64,000 nucleotides of DNA from Flavobacterium lipolyticum (lineage in GTDB: Bacteria; Bacteroidota; Bacteroidia; Flavobacteriales; Flavobacteriaceae). Every line of letters begins with the position of its first letter. Position 1 is the stretch's first letter. Shown here in pieces: positions 45,974 through 54,196 of this stretch. The notes under the pieces were generated by a model. That model had not been told where the DNA came from. It worked only from the letters and a program-made list of their open reading frames with translations, and did not search any database. The stretch is from contig NZ_JAJJMN010000001.1 in the NCBI RefSeq assembly GCF_020905335.1, forward strand, positions 3,596,001-3,660,000, read 5' to 3'. The translations under genes were made by a program, and so were the position numbers.

Positions 45974-46600
45974 ATGAAAAGAGCAATTTTAAGCATCTCC
46001 GCGATGCTGTTTGTAGGAGTCGCAGCTTTTGCGCAAGGTAACATGAGTGATGTGGACCAAACAGGTTTATTAAATGGTGCACTGGTAGTTCAGGTAGGAG
46101 CAACTAATAGCTCAGATGTTGACCAGATAGGTATTGCCAACGTTGCAATTGTAGGACAGTACGGAGATGATAACGAGTCTACTGTTGGACAGTTAGGAGG
46201 AGGAAATGTTGCTATAGTAACACAAATTGGAGACAATAACGATTCTAGTATCACTCAAGGAATCTGGTTCGGTAATCTTGCAGTTACTACTCAAATTGGA
46301 GCTTACAACAATTCTGATGTGTTACAGATTGGTAACTTTAATACAGCTACTACGAATCAATTTGGTCTTGCTAATAACGCTTTGACTCTTCAATTCGGAT
46401 ATGGCAACACCGCATCTACCGATCAAATAGGACTGTTTAACAATGCAGCTACTCTACAATTAGGCTGGGATAACACCTCTAGTATTCAACAATACGGAGC
46501 CGGTAACTTTGCAGCTACTGCACAATTTGGAAATGATCATATGAGCACAGTTACTCAAACAGGTTTCTTAAATGGAAGTGTAGTAATTCAATCTAACTAA
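45974..46600 (+). CDS. Curlin-repeat major amyloid subunit (CsgA-like)
   Basis: A 208-residue protein. The signal peptide ends AFAQ (about residue 20). The rest is about eight units of ~22 residues with the curlin pattern S/A-x5-Q-x-G-x2-N-x5-Q (SDVDQIGIANVAIVGQYG, SDVLQIGNFNTATTNQFG). The spacing of Gln and Asn is that of the beta-helical amyloid core. It is probably the main fibre subunit exported by CsgG. It is the first gene of the operon and is followed by an attenuator-like hairpin, as expected for high expression. Confidence 0.92.
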   Translation: MKRAILSISAMLFVGVAAFAQGNMSDVDQTGLLNGALVVQVGATNSSDVDQIGIANVAIVGQYGDDNESTVGQLGGGNVAIVTQIGDNNDSSITQGIWFGNLAVTTQIGAYNNSDVLQIGNFNTATTNQFGLANNALTLQFGYGNTASTDQIGLFNNAATLQLGWDNTSSIQQYGAGNFAATAQFGNDHMSTVTQTGFLNGSVVIQSN

Positions 46601-46612
46601 GAATAAACCAGG

Positions 46613-46650
46613 AAAAGGAAGAGCTTGAGCTATTAAGCTCTTCCTTTTTT
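46613..46650 (+). terminator. Attenuator-like hairpin between the two curlin genes
   Basis: AAAAGGAAGAGCTT (46613-46626) pairs perfectly with AAGCTCTTCCTTTT (46635-46648) and runs into T. It lies between the csgA-like and csgB-like genes, so it should lower transcription of the downstream genes relative to the fibre subunit. Confidence 0.85.
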
Positions 46651-46666
46651 TAAATTACAATATGTT

Positions 46667-47146
46667 ATGAAACGTTTAGCCACTTTTGTATCCTTACTAA
46701 TCACCGGGATTTTATTCGCTCAGGTAACGGATGTGAATAGAAGTGACTATTTATTAAATGAAGCATACAATCGCAATCAAAATCAAACGGTAAATCAATA
46801 TATTAAAAGCAACAACATCGTAACAGTTGCTCAAATTGGAAATTACAATCAAGCCAATTTAACCATCATAAGTAGTAATGCTTATGTTACCGCACAACAG
46901 ACAGGCAACAACAACTACATGAATGTCTACAAAAATGCTGATGAAATCAATCAGTCCTACACACAAACAGGCAATAACAATTATATAAGTGATTTTTCGA
47001 TGTACTCACGCGGAATCACTTCCATGGGAATCAATCAGTATGGCAATAATTTATCGGTAATCAGTACTGGTTCAAATTCGATATCTAAAGATTTAATAAT
47101 TAATCAAACGGGAAACTCGGGGACAATTTACATATTCAATCGCTAG
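46667..47146 (+). CDS. Curlin-repeat nucleator-like protein (CsgB-like)
   Basis: A 159-residue protein with signal peptide (LLITGILFAQ, about residue 19) and weaker curlin repeats: VAQIGNYNQANLTI, VTAQQTGNNNYMNVY, QSYTQTGNNNYISD, NQYGNNLSVIS. Repeats are fewer and more irregular than in the first gene, which is usual for the nucleator. Its stop is 4 bp before the CsgE start, so it is translationally close to it. The nucleator role is inferred from position and sequence. Confidence 0.85.
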   Translation: MKRLATFVSLLITGILFAQVTDVNRSDYLLNEAYNRNQNQTVNQYIKSNNIVTVAQIGNYNQANLTIISSNAYVTAQQTGNNNYMNVYKNADEINQSYTQTGNNNYISDFSMYSRGITSMGINQYGNNLSVISTGSNSISKDLIINQTGNSGTIYIFNR

Positions 47147-47150
47147 TGTC

Positions 47151-47885
47151 ATGAAAAAATATTTGAACTTACTAATTGCATTTTTTGCTGTTTTTTTTTC
47201 TGAATCAGGATTTTCTCAGGAAGTTCACATAGAAGTAAAAGCCAAAATAGAAGTAAAAGAAATAGAAAATTTACTTGCTATTACGGGAACTGCAGAAAAC
47301 TTAAAATCGCAGTTTAAAAATATATCTTATAAATTGACTGTATTTAAAAAAAATAAAAAAAACTCGAATAAATCAAATAATGCTCAGGATGGCAGAGTCA
47401 CATTAGAACCGATTCAAAAAGTTGAACTTTCTAAAACGCAAGTCAATTTTACACCAGACGATGAGATCATCATATTGCTATTGATTTTTGATGAAAAAAA
47501 TGAATTGATAGGCAAAGACCGTGTTGTTTTTGGAGAAGATAAAGTATCAGATGCCGCTAAGCCAATTCCTGTAGATGGAATTGAAATGATCGGGATCGTT
47601 GCTAATGATACCAAAACAAAACTGGGAAATGATTTTTATGATTTTTTTTATGCACAATATTCAAAGCTAAGAATAAATACAAGTAAAATCGTGACCGTTC
47701 AAGAGGAATTGACTTTTGGACGTACAACAAAAATTACTATTCTGATAGATGGAGAAATAGTGGAAGAATTTATTTCGCGTCCGGATGAAGATTTTTTAAA
47801 ATACATGGCAGAATCTGCAGCATCAAAAGCATTTAAGTATTTTAAAGACATCGAAAAACAGAATAAAATAATAACTCAGTATTAA
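47151..47885 (+). CDS. csgE: CsgE with an added N-terminal CsgH-like domain
   Basis: A 244-residue periplasmic protein, nearly twice the ~130 of E. coli CsgE. Residues 1-23 are the signal peptide. Residues 24-128 form a beta-rich domain (LLAITGTAENLKSQFKN, YKLTVFKK, AQDGRVTLEP, IQKVELSKTQVNFTPDD) that looks like the CsgC/CsgH chaperone fold. Residues 145-244 match CsgE: ANDTKTKLGNDFYDFF, VTVQEELTFGRTTKITI, SAASKAFKYF. CsgE caps the CsgG pore and delivers subunits. The fusion would combine amyloid inhibition with delivery. Confidence 0.85.
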   Translation: MKKYLNLLIAFFAVFFSESGFSQEVHIEVKAKIEVKEIENLLAITGTAENLKSQFKNISYKLTVFKKNKKNSNKSNNAQDGRVTLEPIQKVELSKTQVNFTPDDEIIILLLIFDEKNELIGKDRVVFGEDKVSDAAKPIPVDGIEMIGIVANDTKTKLGNDFYDFFYAQYSKLRINTSKIVTVQEELTFGRTTKITILIDGEIVEEFISRPDEDFLKYMAESAASKAFKYFKDIEKQNKIITQY

Positions 47886-47973
47886 TAAATAACTCAATAT
47901 TAATAATCGAGAAGTAATTTTTTGTAGAGGAGTTTTTCTTTTTTTTTAATGTAGGAAACTAAATAACAGCAAT

Positions 47974-48423
47974 ATGAAAAATTTAATTTCATTCGTATTT
48001 GTGTTGGTTTTTTGTACCGTTTCTTTCGCACAGGATCTTGCTTATAAGCCTGTAAATCCAGCTTTTAGTGGTGGTGAAACTTTTAATTATCAATGGCTGC
48101 TCAGTTCTGCGCAGGCACAAAATGATTTTAAAGAAGACAATACAAACGGATACAAACAGCCAACAGATCTGGAGCGTTTTAAAAGTACTTTAAATAACCA
48201 ATTGCTCAATAGAATTTCAAATTCATTATTTGATAGTCAATTTGGGTCAGGTACAGGTTCTGGCGGTGGTACGGGAGGCGGTACGGGCGGAGGACTTACT
48301 CCTGGTAATTATGTCTTCGGAACGCTGTCTGTGGATATTTACAATTCTAATTTAGGAATGGTTGTCAATATTCTGGATATTGAAACTGGCGAGCAAACGC
48401 AAGTTATTATACCAGGTAAATAG
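47974..48423 (+). CDS. csgF: Curli assembly factor CsgF
   Basis: A 149-residue secreted protein. Signal peptide ends SFAQ (about residue 20). The mature N-terminus LAYKPVNPAFSGGETFNYQW followed by LLSSAQAQN is the CsgF segment that inserts into the CsgG pore and narrows it. A Gly/Ser/Thr-rich linker (about 89-110) replaces part of the usual middle, and the C-terminus is a beta-hairpin region. CsgF tethers the nucleator outside the cell. It lies between the csgE and csgG genes. Confidence 0.92.
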   Translation: MKNLISFVFVLVFCTVSFAQDLAYKPVNPAFSGGETFNYQWLLSSAQAQNDFKEDNTNGYKQPTDLERFKSTLNNQLLNRISNSLFDSQFGSGTGSGGGTGGGTGGGLTPGNYVFGTLSVDIYNSNLGMVVNILDIETGEQTQVIIPGK

Positions 48424-48483
48424 TCTGGTACTCGATTTTTATAAAAAGTAAGTTCATGTTTTATTATTAAAAAATAACTAATT

Positions 48484-49857
48484 ATGAATAAAACTCTCCT
48501 TTTTCTACTGTTAATAACCTGCCTACTCTCAGGATGTGGCGCGTATTTTAATCAACCCGTAGGAGTTCAGAAGGCTGTTTTTGGAGAAAACACTTCTGCA
48601 ACTGAATACTTAGTCGATATGCCAAAACCAAAAGAACAGATTGTGGTAGGGGTATATAAATTTAAAGACCAGACAGGTCAATACAAAGCGACTGAAGTTG
48701 GAAGCACATTTAGCACAGCAGTTACTCAGGGTGCTACTTCTATTTTAATAAAAGCACTTCAAGATTCAAAATGGTTTGTTCCTATAGAACGTGAGAATCT
48801 GGGAAATTTATTAAACGAACGAAACATTATCCGGTCTACACGTCAGGAATATGAAGCCAAAAAAGAAGGCGGTGAAGCAGTATTGACGCCTTTACTCTTT
48901 GCAGGAGTTTTATTAGAAGGTGGTATTATTTCCTATGACACCAACATTATTACCGGAGGTTTTGGAGCCCGATATTTTGGTGCCGGAGGTTCTACACGAT
49001 ACAGACAAGATCGGGTTACGGTATATTTAAGATTGGTTTCCACCTCAAACGGAAAAATACTAAACACGGTTTACGTTTCTAAGACCATTTTATCACAAAG
49101 TATAGACGCCAGTTTATTTCGATACGTAAATCTAAATCGACTTTTGGAAGTAGAAACCGGTTTTACCAGAAATGAACCCATTCAGCTGGCAGTTACCGAA
49201 GCCATAGAAAAAGCCGTTGAAGGTCTTATTGTACAAGGAATCAAAGACAAGCTTTGGGAAGTGAATGCGCCTCAAAATCAAATCGATGCTTTTGTATCAG
49301 CCTATGATGCAGAAAAAAGCGAAGCCGATCTGGCACAATTATACGATAGAAATTTAGAAGACAAAAGAGGCCTTTTTGGTATAGAGGTTTCCGGAGGAAC
49401 AGCCATTATACAGGGCGATTATAAAAGTCCGGAGCCGGCACCAATGACCAGAGGAGCGGTGAAATATTTTTTCACTCCGGCTTTTAATATAAGTGCCTCG
49501 GCCAATGCGTTCAAAATTGCGAATAAAGGAAGAGACAAATTAGGATATATATCTACAGATCTCAATCTCGAATTTATCATATTACCTCACGATATCCTGA
49601 CTCCATTTGTTTTTGGTGGTTACGGATTTGAATTTAATAAGAAATATAAAAATTTTCATAGTAAAGTTCAGTTTGGAGGTGGTTTAGAATATATGGCGAC
49701 CAGTAGTTTGGGAGTGAAATTATTCGCAGAATATAATATGACCTTTAGCGACAATGTTGATTATATCGTAAGAGGTAAAAGAGATGATTATTACTGGAGA
49801 CTTGGTTTGGGACTCACTTATTACTTTCCAAAAAGTACCAATCACAAGAAAAGATAG
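48484..49857 (+). CDS. csgG: CsgG outer-membrane curli export pore with C-terminal barrel-like extension
   Basis: A 457-residue lipoprotein; E. coli CsgG is 277. Cys18 follows LLSG. Residues 19-260 match CsgG closely: FSTAVTQGATSILIKALQDS, LLNERNIIRSTRQ, GGFGARYFGAGGSTRYR, SKTILSQSIDASLFRYV, EPIQLAVTEAIE. A helical linker (261-293) leads to residues 297-457, a beta-rich region with alternating strands and LTPFVFGGYGFEF and RLGLGLTYYFP, like an eight-stranded OM barrel. At the pore constriction the E. coli Tyr51/Asn55/Phe56 align by eye with Glu71/Thr75/Phe76. Confidence 0.93.
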   Translation: MNKTLLFLLLITCLLSGCGAYFNQPVGVQKAVFGENTSATEYLVDMPKPKEQIVVGVYKFKDQTGQYKATEVGSTFSTAVTQGATSILIKALQDSKWFVPIERENLGNLLNERNIIRSTRQEYEAKKEGGEAVLTPLLFAGVLLEGGIISYDTNIITGGFGARYFGAGGSTRYRQDRVTVYLRLVSTSNGKILNTVYVSKTILSQSIDASLFRYVNLNRLLEVETGFTRNEPIQLAVTEAIEKAVEGLIVQGIKDKLWEVNAPQNQIDAFVSAYDAEKSEADLAQLYDRNLEDKRGLFGIEVSGGTAIIQGDYKSPEPAPMTRGAVKYFFTPAFNISASANAFKIANKGRDKLGYISTDLNLEFIILPHDILTPFVFGGYGFEFNKKYKNFHSKVQFGGGLEYMATSSLGVKLFAEYNMTFSDNVDYIVRGKRDDYYWRLGLGLTYYFPKSTNHKKR

Positions 49858-49943
49858 TTCGCCAATAGAAGGTGAAAGAACAATATTTTTTCAATAAAAA
49901 ATATAGAAAAAGTCAATATAAGTTTAACAAAATCAAGACCGCA

Positions 49944-51431
49944 ATGAAAATAGGACTAAAAATATTGATATGCTTTATGCTTTTGGTTTCTTGTAGTGAA
50001 GATCAAATCGATGAAACAGGAACGGGAGCAGTAAAAGGAAGAGTAGTAGATGCCCGAACATATGAAGGAATAGAAAACGCACGTGTTTCTTCAAGCCCAA
50101 CTACGAGTACCGTATTTACGGATAAAGACGGATATTTCGAGATAAATAATATAACAATGGGAAAATATTCTTTTCAGGCCCAAAAAGATGGCTTTACCGC
50201 CAGATTTGAACCTGCGACTGTTGAGAAAGACATAACAGTTCAGATTATTTTTGAGTTACAAGTGTCAACTGCCAACAATAAACCACCAGATGTTCCCATA
50301 TTAACCGCACCTACAGACAATGCTACAGGGCAATCGCTAACACTAGATTTAACCTGGACAGCAAAAGATCCGGAATCAGATCCGATGACCTATACCGTTA
50401 CGGTGAAAAACGGAACAACAGACGAAACGAAAACCTATGCCAATTTAAAAGACACAAAACTTAATATTTCAGGTTTAAGTTTTAGCACGAAATACTATTG
50501 GCAGGTAACAGCCGATGATGGAATTAATAAACCAGTAAATAGTGTCACAAACTCCTTTACGACTTTAGCATTTCCAAATCCGAGATATTTGTATGTTAAA
50601 AAAGTAAAAAATAACAATGTCATTTATACAGCCGATGAAGCCGGAAACGAACTTCAATTGTCATCTGCCGAAGTAAACAGCTACAGACCTAGAAAAAATT
50701 TAAGCATCAACAGAATTGCTTATATAAGTTCTGACGGATCATTAAATCAAATTTTTACAATGAATCCGGATGGTACTGATGTCAAAAAAATTACAAACTT
50801 TATACCTATTGCAGGATTTAATATGGAGTATGTTAATTATTGCTGGAGCACCAACGGAAGACAAATTATTTATCCAAATTTTGACAGATTGTATCGTATT
50901 GATTCTGACGGATCGGGATTGATTCAATTGTTTAAAACGCCAAACGGAAAATTCATTTCCGAATGTGAATGGAGTCAGGACGGGTCACAAATTGTACTTA
51001 AAGTAAATGATATGTCGGGATACAATGTTGAGATATATGTGATCAATACCGCCGGTGATGTATTGTATCAGGTACTTTCCGGAGTAACGGGTGGAGCAAG
51101 CGGTCTTAGTATTTCTGTAGACAATAGTAAAATTGCCTATACCAGAGATATTTCAGGATTCGAAAATTCGACTTACAGACGATTAGACTCCAGAATATTT
51201 ATTTACACAGCTGCGGATAATACTTCAACCGAATTGGCAAGTCAAAAACCAAATGGATTTAATGATTTGGATGTAAAATTCTCTCCAAATGAAGCAGAGC
51301 TGATCTATGTCAATACATCAAATGATGGTTTATCAGCCAACACGATACAAAAAGTCACGATTTCCAGCAGCAATAGTAATGGTTCCAGAACAACACTATT
51401 TCAGAACGCCTCAATGCCGGATTGGAGGTAA
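49944..51431 (+). CDS. Multidomain lipoprotein at the end of the curli operon
   Basis: A 495-residue protein from the ATG at 49944; an in-frame start at 49872 would precede the signal peptide by 24 residues. The lipobox LVSC puts lipid on Cys17. Domains in order: carboxypeptidase regulatory-like (about 30-105; GAVKGRVVDARTYEGIENAR), fibronectin type III (about 110-205; YYWQVTADDG), and a TolB/PD40-like propeller (about 215-495; IFTMNPDGTDVKKI, LYRIDSDGSGLIQL). It lies 86 bp after csgG on the same strand, so it is probably part of the operon, perhaps as a surface anchor. Confidence 0.8.
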   Translation: MKIGLKILICFMLLVSCSEDQIDETGTGAVKGRVVDARTYEGIENARVSSSPTTSTVFTDKDGYFEINNITMGKYSFQAQKDGFTARFEPATVEKDITVQIIFELQVSTANNKPPDVPILTAPTDNATGQSLTLDLTWTAKDPESDPMTYTVTVKNGTTDETKTYANLKDTKLNISGLSFSTKYYWQVTADDGINKPVNSVTNSFTTLAFPNPRYLYVKKVKNNNVIYTADEAGNELQLSSAEVNSYRPRKNLSINRIAYISSDGSLNQIFTMNPDGTDVKKITNFIPIAGFNMEYVNYCWSTNGRQIIYPNFDRLYRIDSDGSGLIQLFKTPNGKFISECEWSQDGSQIVLKVNDMSGYNVEIYVINTAGDVLYQVLSGVTGGASGLSISVDNSKIAYTRDISGFENSTYRRLDSRIFIYTAADNTSTELASQKPNGFNDLDVKFSPNEAELIYVNTSNDGLSANTIQKVTISSSNSNGSRTTLFQNASMPDWR

Positions 51432-51472
51432 AATACTAAAAACTTAATTTTTGATAACCAATTTTATAGAAA

Positions 51473-51509
51473 AAAATCGGCAGTGCCTAAAAGCCTGCCG
51501 ATTTTTTTT
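51473..51509 (+). terminator. Terminator at the end of the curli operon
   Basis: AAAATCGGCAG (51473-51483) pairs with CTGCCGATTTT (51495-51505), then a T-run. A GTG inside it (51483) is in frame with purM but cannot be the start. Confidence 0.9.
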
Positions 51510-51553
51510 GCGAATCAGAGATACGAATCAATCAAAGAATTAAAAAAAGGGAT

Positions 51554-51561
51554 TATCTTTG
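51554..51561 (+). promoter_or_regulatory. -7 element of purM
   Basis: TATCTTTG matches TAnnTTTG, 26 bp before the ATG at 51588. It supports that start. Confidence 0.6.
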
Positions 51562-51587
51562 CACCACATCAACACAAACTAAGTTAC

Positions 51588-52766
51588 ATGAGTTCAGATT
51601 CTAGCAAAAGGTACGCACAAAGAGGTGTTTCGGCATCAAAAGAAGACGTACACAACGCCATAAAAAATATTGATAAAGGTTTATTCCCGCAGGCATTTTG
51701 TAAAATTGTACCTGATTATTTAACGCAAGACCAGGAGCACTGTTTGATTATGCATGCCGACGGTGCCGGTACAAAATCATCATTAGCCTATATGTACTGG
51801 AAAGAAACCGGTGATATTTCGGTTTGGAAAGGAATTGCTCAGGATGCTTTAATCATGAATATCGATGACTTATTGTGTGTAGGAGCAACCGATAATATTT
51901 TGCTTTCTTCAACAATTGGAAGAAATAAAAACTTAATCCCTGCTGAGGTTATTTCAGCAATCATCAACGGTACAGAAGAATTAATCAACGAACTAAAATC
52001 GTTTGGAGTAACCATTCATTCAACAGGAGGAGAAACTGCCGATGTTGGTGATGTTGTCCGTACTATTATTGTAGATTCTACTGTAACAGCCCGTATGAAG
52101 CGCAGCGATGTGGTAGATAATGCCAACATAAAAGCAGGTGACGTAATTGTTGGTTTGGCTTCTTTTGGGCAGGCAACTTACGAGAAAAGCTATAACGGGG
52201 GAATGGGAAGTAACGGATTAACCTCTGCCCGTCACGATGTTTTTGGAAAATACCTGGCAGCAAAATACCCGGAGAGTTATGATGCAGCAGTGCCCGAAGA
52301 ATTAATCTATTCAGGTCAGGTAAATTTAACCGATGCTGTCGAAAACAGTCCAATAAATGCAGGACAGCTGGTACTTTCGCCAACCAGAACGTATGCACCA
52401 ATTATCAAGAAAATCTTAGATACCTATACACCAGCTGATATTCACGGAATTGTACATTGCAGTGGAGGAGCTCAGACAAAGATTTTACATTTCGTTCAGA
52501 ACTTACACATTATAAAAGACAATTTATTTCCGGTTCCGCCATTGTTCCAATTAATTCAGGAGCAATCTAAAACCGATTGGAAAGAAATGTATCAGGTTTT
52601 CAATTGCGGTCACCGTATGGAGCTTTATGTTCCCGAAAATATTGTACAAGATATTATTGCAATTTCAAAATCATTCAATGTCGACGCACAAATCGTGGGT
52701 AGAGTAGAAGCAGCAGACACTAAAAAGCTTACCATTACCAGCGAGTACGGAACATTCGAATATTAA
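51588..52766 (+). CDS. purM: Phosphoribosylformylglycinamidine cyclo-ligase (AIR synthase)
   Basis: A 392-residue cytosolic enzyme that uses ATP to close FGAM to AIR in purine synthesis. The N-terminus MSSDSSKRYAQRGVSASKEDV, the ATP-binding LIMHADGAGTKSSLAYMYW, the MNIDDLLCVGA segment, GGETADVGDVVRTIIVD and the closing Gly-rich HGIVHCSGGAQTKIL are typical of Bacteroidota AIR synthase. The start at 51588 is chosen because the upstream part of the frame runs through a terminator and a -7 element. The 3' flank holds a repeat and a Flavo-1-like element. Confidence 0.92.
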   Translation: MSSDSSKRYAQRGVSASKEDVHNAIKNIDKGLFPQAFCKIVPDYLTQDQEHCLIMHADGAGTKSSLAYMYWKETGDISVWKGIAQDALIMNIDDLLCVGATDNILLSSTIGRNKNLIPAEVISAIINGTEELINELKSFGVTIHSTGGETADVGDVVRTIIVDSTVTARMKRSDVVDNANIKAGDVIVGLASFGQATYEKSYNGGMGSNGLTSARHDVFGKYLAAKYPESYDAAVPEELIYSGQVNLTDAVENSPINAGQLVLSPTRTYAPIIKKILDTYTPADIHGIVHCSGGAQTKILHFVQNLHIIKDNLFPVPPLFQLIQEQSKTDWKEMYQVFNCGHRMELYVPENIVQDIIAISKSFNVDAQIVGRVEAADTKKLTITSEYGTFEY

Positions 52767-52774
52767 TATTTTTT

Positions 52775-52815
52775 GAGTTACAAAAGTTCAAAGGTTCTGA
52801 GTGGCAAAGGTTTCT
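52775..52815. repeat. AGGTTC-word repeat after purM
   Basis: AAAGTTCAAAGGTTCTGAGT and GGCAAAGGTTTC belong to the same word family as at 1987 and 15554. Confidence 0.6.
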
Positions 52816-52861
52816 ATACCGGAGTTTACAACAGAACCTTTTTTATTAATCATTAGCTTTT

Positions 52862-52944
52862 TTAGGAGCTAATCCCGCTATTCGTTATAATCTTTTGTGC
52901 CGAACCCCGTCACAAAAGGATTTTCACTGCTATCGGGGCTAAAA
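52862..52944 (-). ncRNA. Structured intergenic element, Flavo-1 RNA-like, copy 2
   Basis: On the minus strand the blocks TAGCCCCGATAGCAG and GAATAGCGGGATTAGCTCC enclose an 8-bp stem (CTTTTGTG at 52892-52899 with CACAAAAG at 52911-52918). Block order and spacing agree with copy 1 at 691-800 although the hairpin sequence differs. Confidence 0.55.
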
Positions 52945-52957
52945 AAAACATCAAGCT

Positions 52958-53314
52958 ATGTATGAATTACTTTTTTGGAGATATTTAGAAGAGGTTTATC
53001 TGAACCATCATGAAGTTTATGAGGCCCTTGTGGAAAAAGAAGAAGTAGACGGTCTTGCAACACTTCCTGTTGAGGTCATTATCAACAGAATCAATTCCGT
53101 TTTTTCCCAATGGGAACGAGTGGACGAAAACAGCTGGAAAAACAGCACAGGAAAAGGTGCTTTCCAGGTAATTACAACACCACAAAGTATCAAAATTGAT
53201 TGTTATGGAACCGAAGGAAAAACCATGAATACACTGGTTTCCCTGATGGAAGAATTCAAATGTCCGTTATACGACCCGCAAGTTCCCGAGCGTTATGACG
53301 AAATGAATGAATAA
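52958..53314 (+). CDS. Conserved hypothetical protein (118 aa)
   Basis: A 118-residue soluble protein with no signal or membrane segment. An N-terminal helix (LLFWRYLEEVYLNHHEVYEAL) is followed by LPVEVIINRINSVFSQWERVDE and a small beta part (GAFQVITTPQSIKIDCYG). The C-terminus KCPLYDPQVPERYDEMNE looks conserved. I do not recognise a functional family. It may be cytoplasmic; context gives no clue. Confidence 0.75.
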   Translation: MYELLFWRYLEEVYLNHHEVYEALVEKEEVDGLATLPVEVIINRINSVFSQWERVDENSWKNSTGKGAFQVITTPQSIKIDCYGTEGKTMNTLVSLMEEFKCPLYDPQVPERYDEMNE

Positions 53315-53433
53315 ACCATCATTTCCTATAATACTCGGCGAATCTCTGTGCAAAACTTAATGTCTCTCTGTGAAATAATTTTTAGATAAAGTAGATAGAA
53401 AACTTTATAGTGAGCAGCTCAAAAAATGAATTC

Positions 53434-54039
53434 ATGACCACATCAAATTTTAATTTTTCCGATACTATAATTTTAGAAGACGATTCTGTTTTATTACGTC
53501 CTTTGCAAGAATCAGATGCCGATAATTTATTGGAAATCTCTGTTAACGAACCCGAAACCTGGAAATACTCCTTAGTAGGTGCAGACGGAAAAGAAAATCT
53601 GATCAACTATATCCAACTGGCGGTAAAAGGGCGAGAAAATCAAAAAGAATTTCCGTTTATAGTTTTCGATAAAAAAACACAAAAATATGCAGGTTCAACC
53701 CGTTTCTACGACATGAATCTGGAGTATAAATCACTGCAGCTGGGATATACCTGGTACGGATCGGCTTTTAGAGGAACCGGGCTTAACAAACATTGTAAAT
53801 TCTTATTACTGCAATTTGCCTTTGAAACCCTTGGTGTGGAACGTGTAGAATTTCGTGCCGATAATAATAATGAACGCAGTATCGCCGCCATGAAAAGTAT
53901 CGGATGTAAGGTTGAAGGTGTCTTACGCAGTCATATGCCTACTGCCAATAGTGATATACGTCGCGATTCTATTGTGTTGAGCATCCTGCAAAACGAATGG
54001 TTTGATGAGGTAAAGGAAAATCTAAAGCGTAAGCTTTAA
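53434..54039 (+). CDS. GNAT-family N-acetyltransferase (RimJ/RimL type)
   Basis: A 201-residue cytosolic acetyltransferase from the ATG at 53434; an in-frame GTG at 53410 is less likely. The fold is GNAT: SVLLRPLQESDADNLLEI at the start, YAGSTRFYDMN, LQLGYTWYGSAFRGTGLNK for the acetyl-CoA loop, then LGVERVEFRADNNNERSIAAMKSIG, EGVLRSHM. Such enzymes acetylate ribosomal proteins or small amines. The substrate here is unknown. Confidence 0.92.
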   Translation: MTTSNFNFSDTIILEDDSVLLRPLQESDADNLLEISVNEPETWKYSLVGADGKENLINYIQLAVKGRENQKEFPFIVFDKKTQKYAGSTRFYDMNLEYKSLQLGYTWYGSAFRGTGLNKHCKFLLLQFAFETLGVERVEFRADNNNERSIAAMKSIGCKVEGVLRSHMPTANSDIRRDSIVLSILQNEWFDEVKENLKRKL

Positions 54040-54196
54040 AAAGAGGCGCTAGCCTCGACCCATATTGTAGGGCCGGATTTTAATCCGGTTTAAACGTCGC
54101 AAGAGCAAAAGAAGAACCATCAGTTCGGTCCATTTTACAAACTCATCGCAAACGTATAATTTGTTTTTAAAAAATACCGTCATTGTAATATGTGTC

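Noticed and set aside
51483..51587. Upstream extension of purM to a GTG at 51483
   Set aside because: It starts inside the terminator hairpin and spans the -7 element; the family N-terminus begins at 51588.
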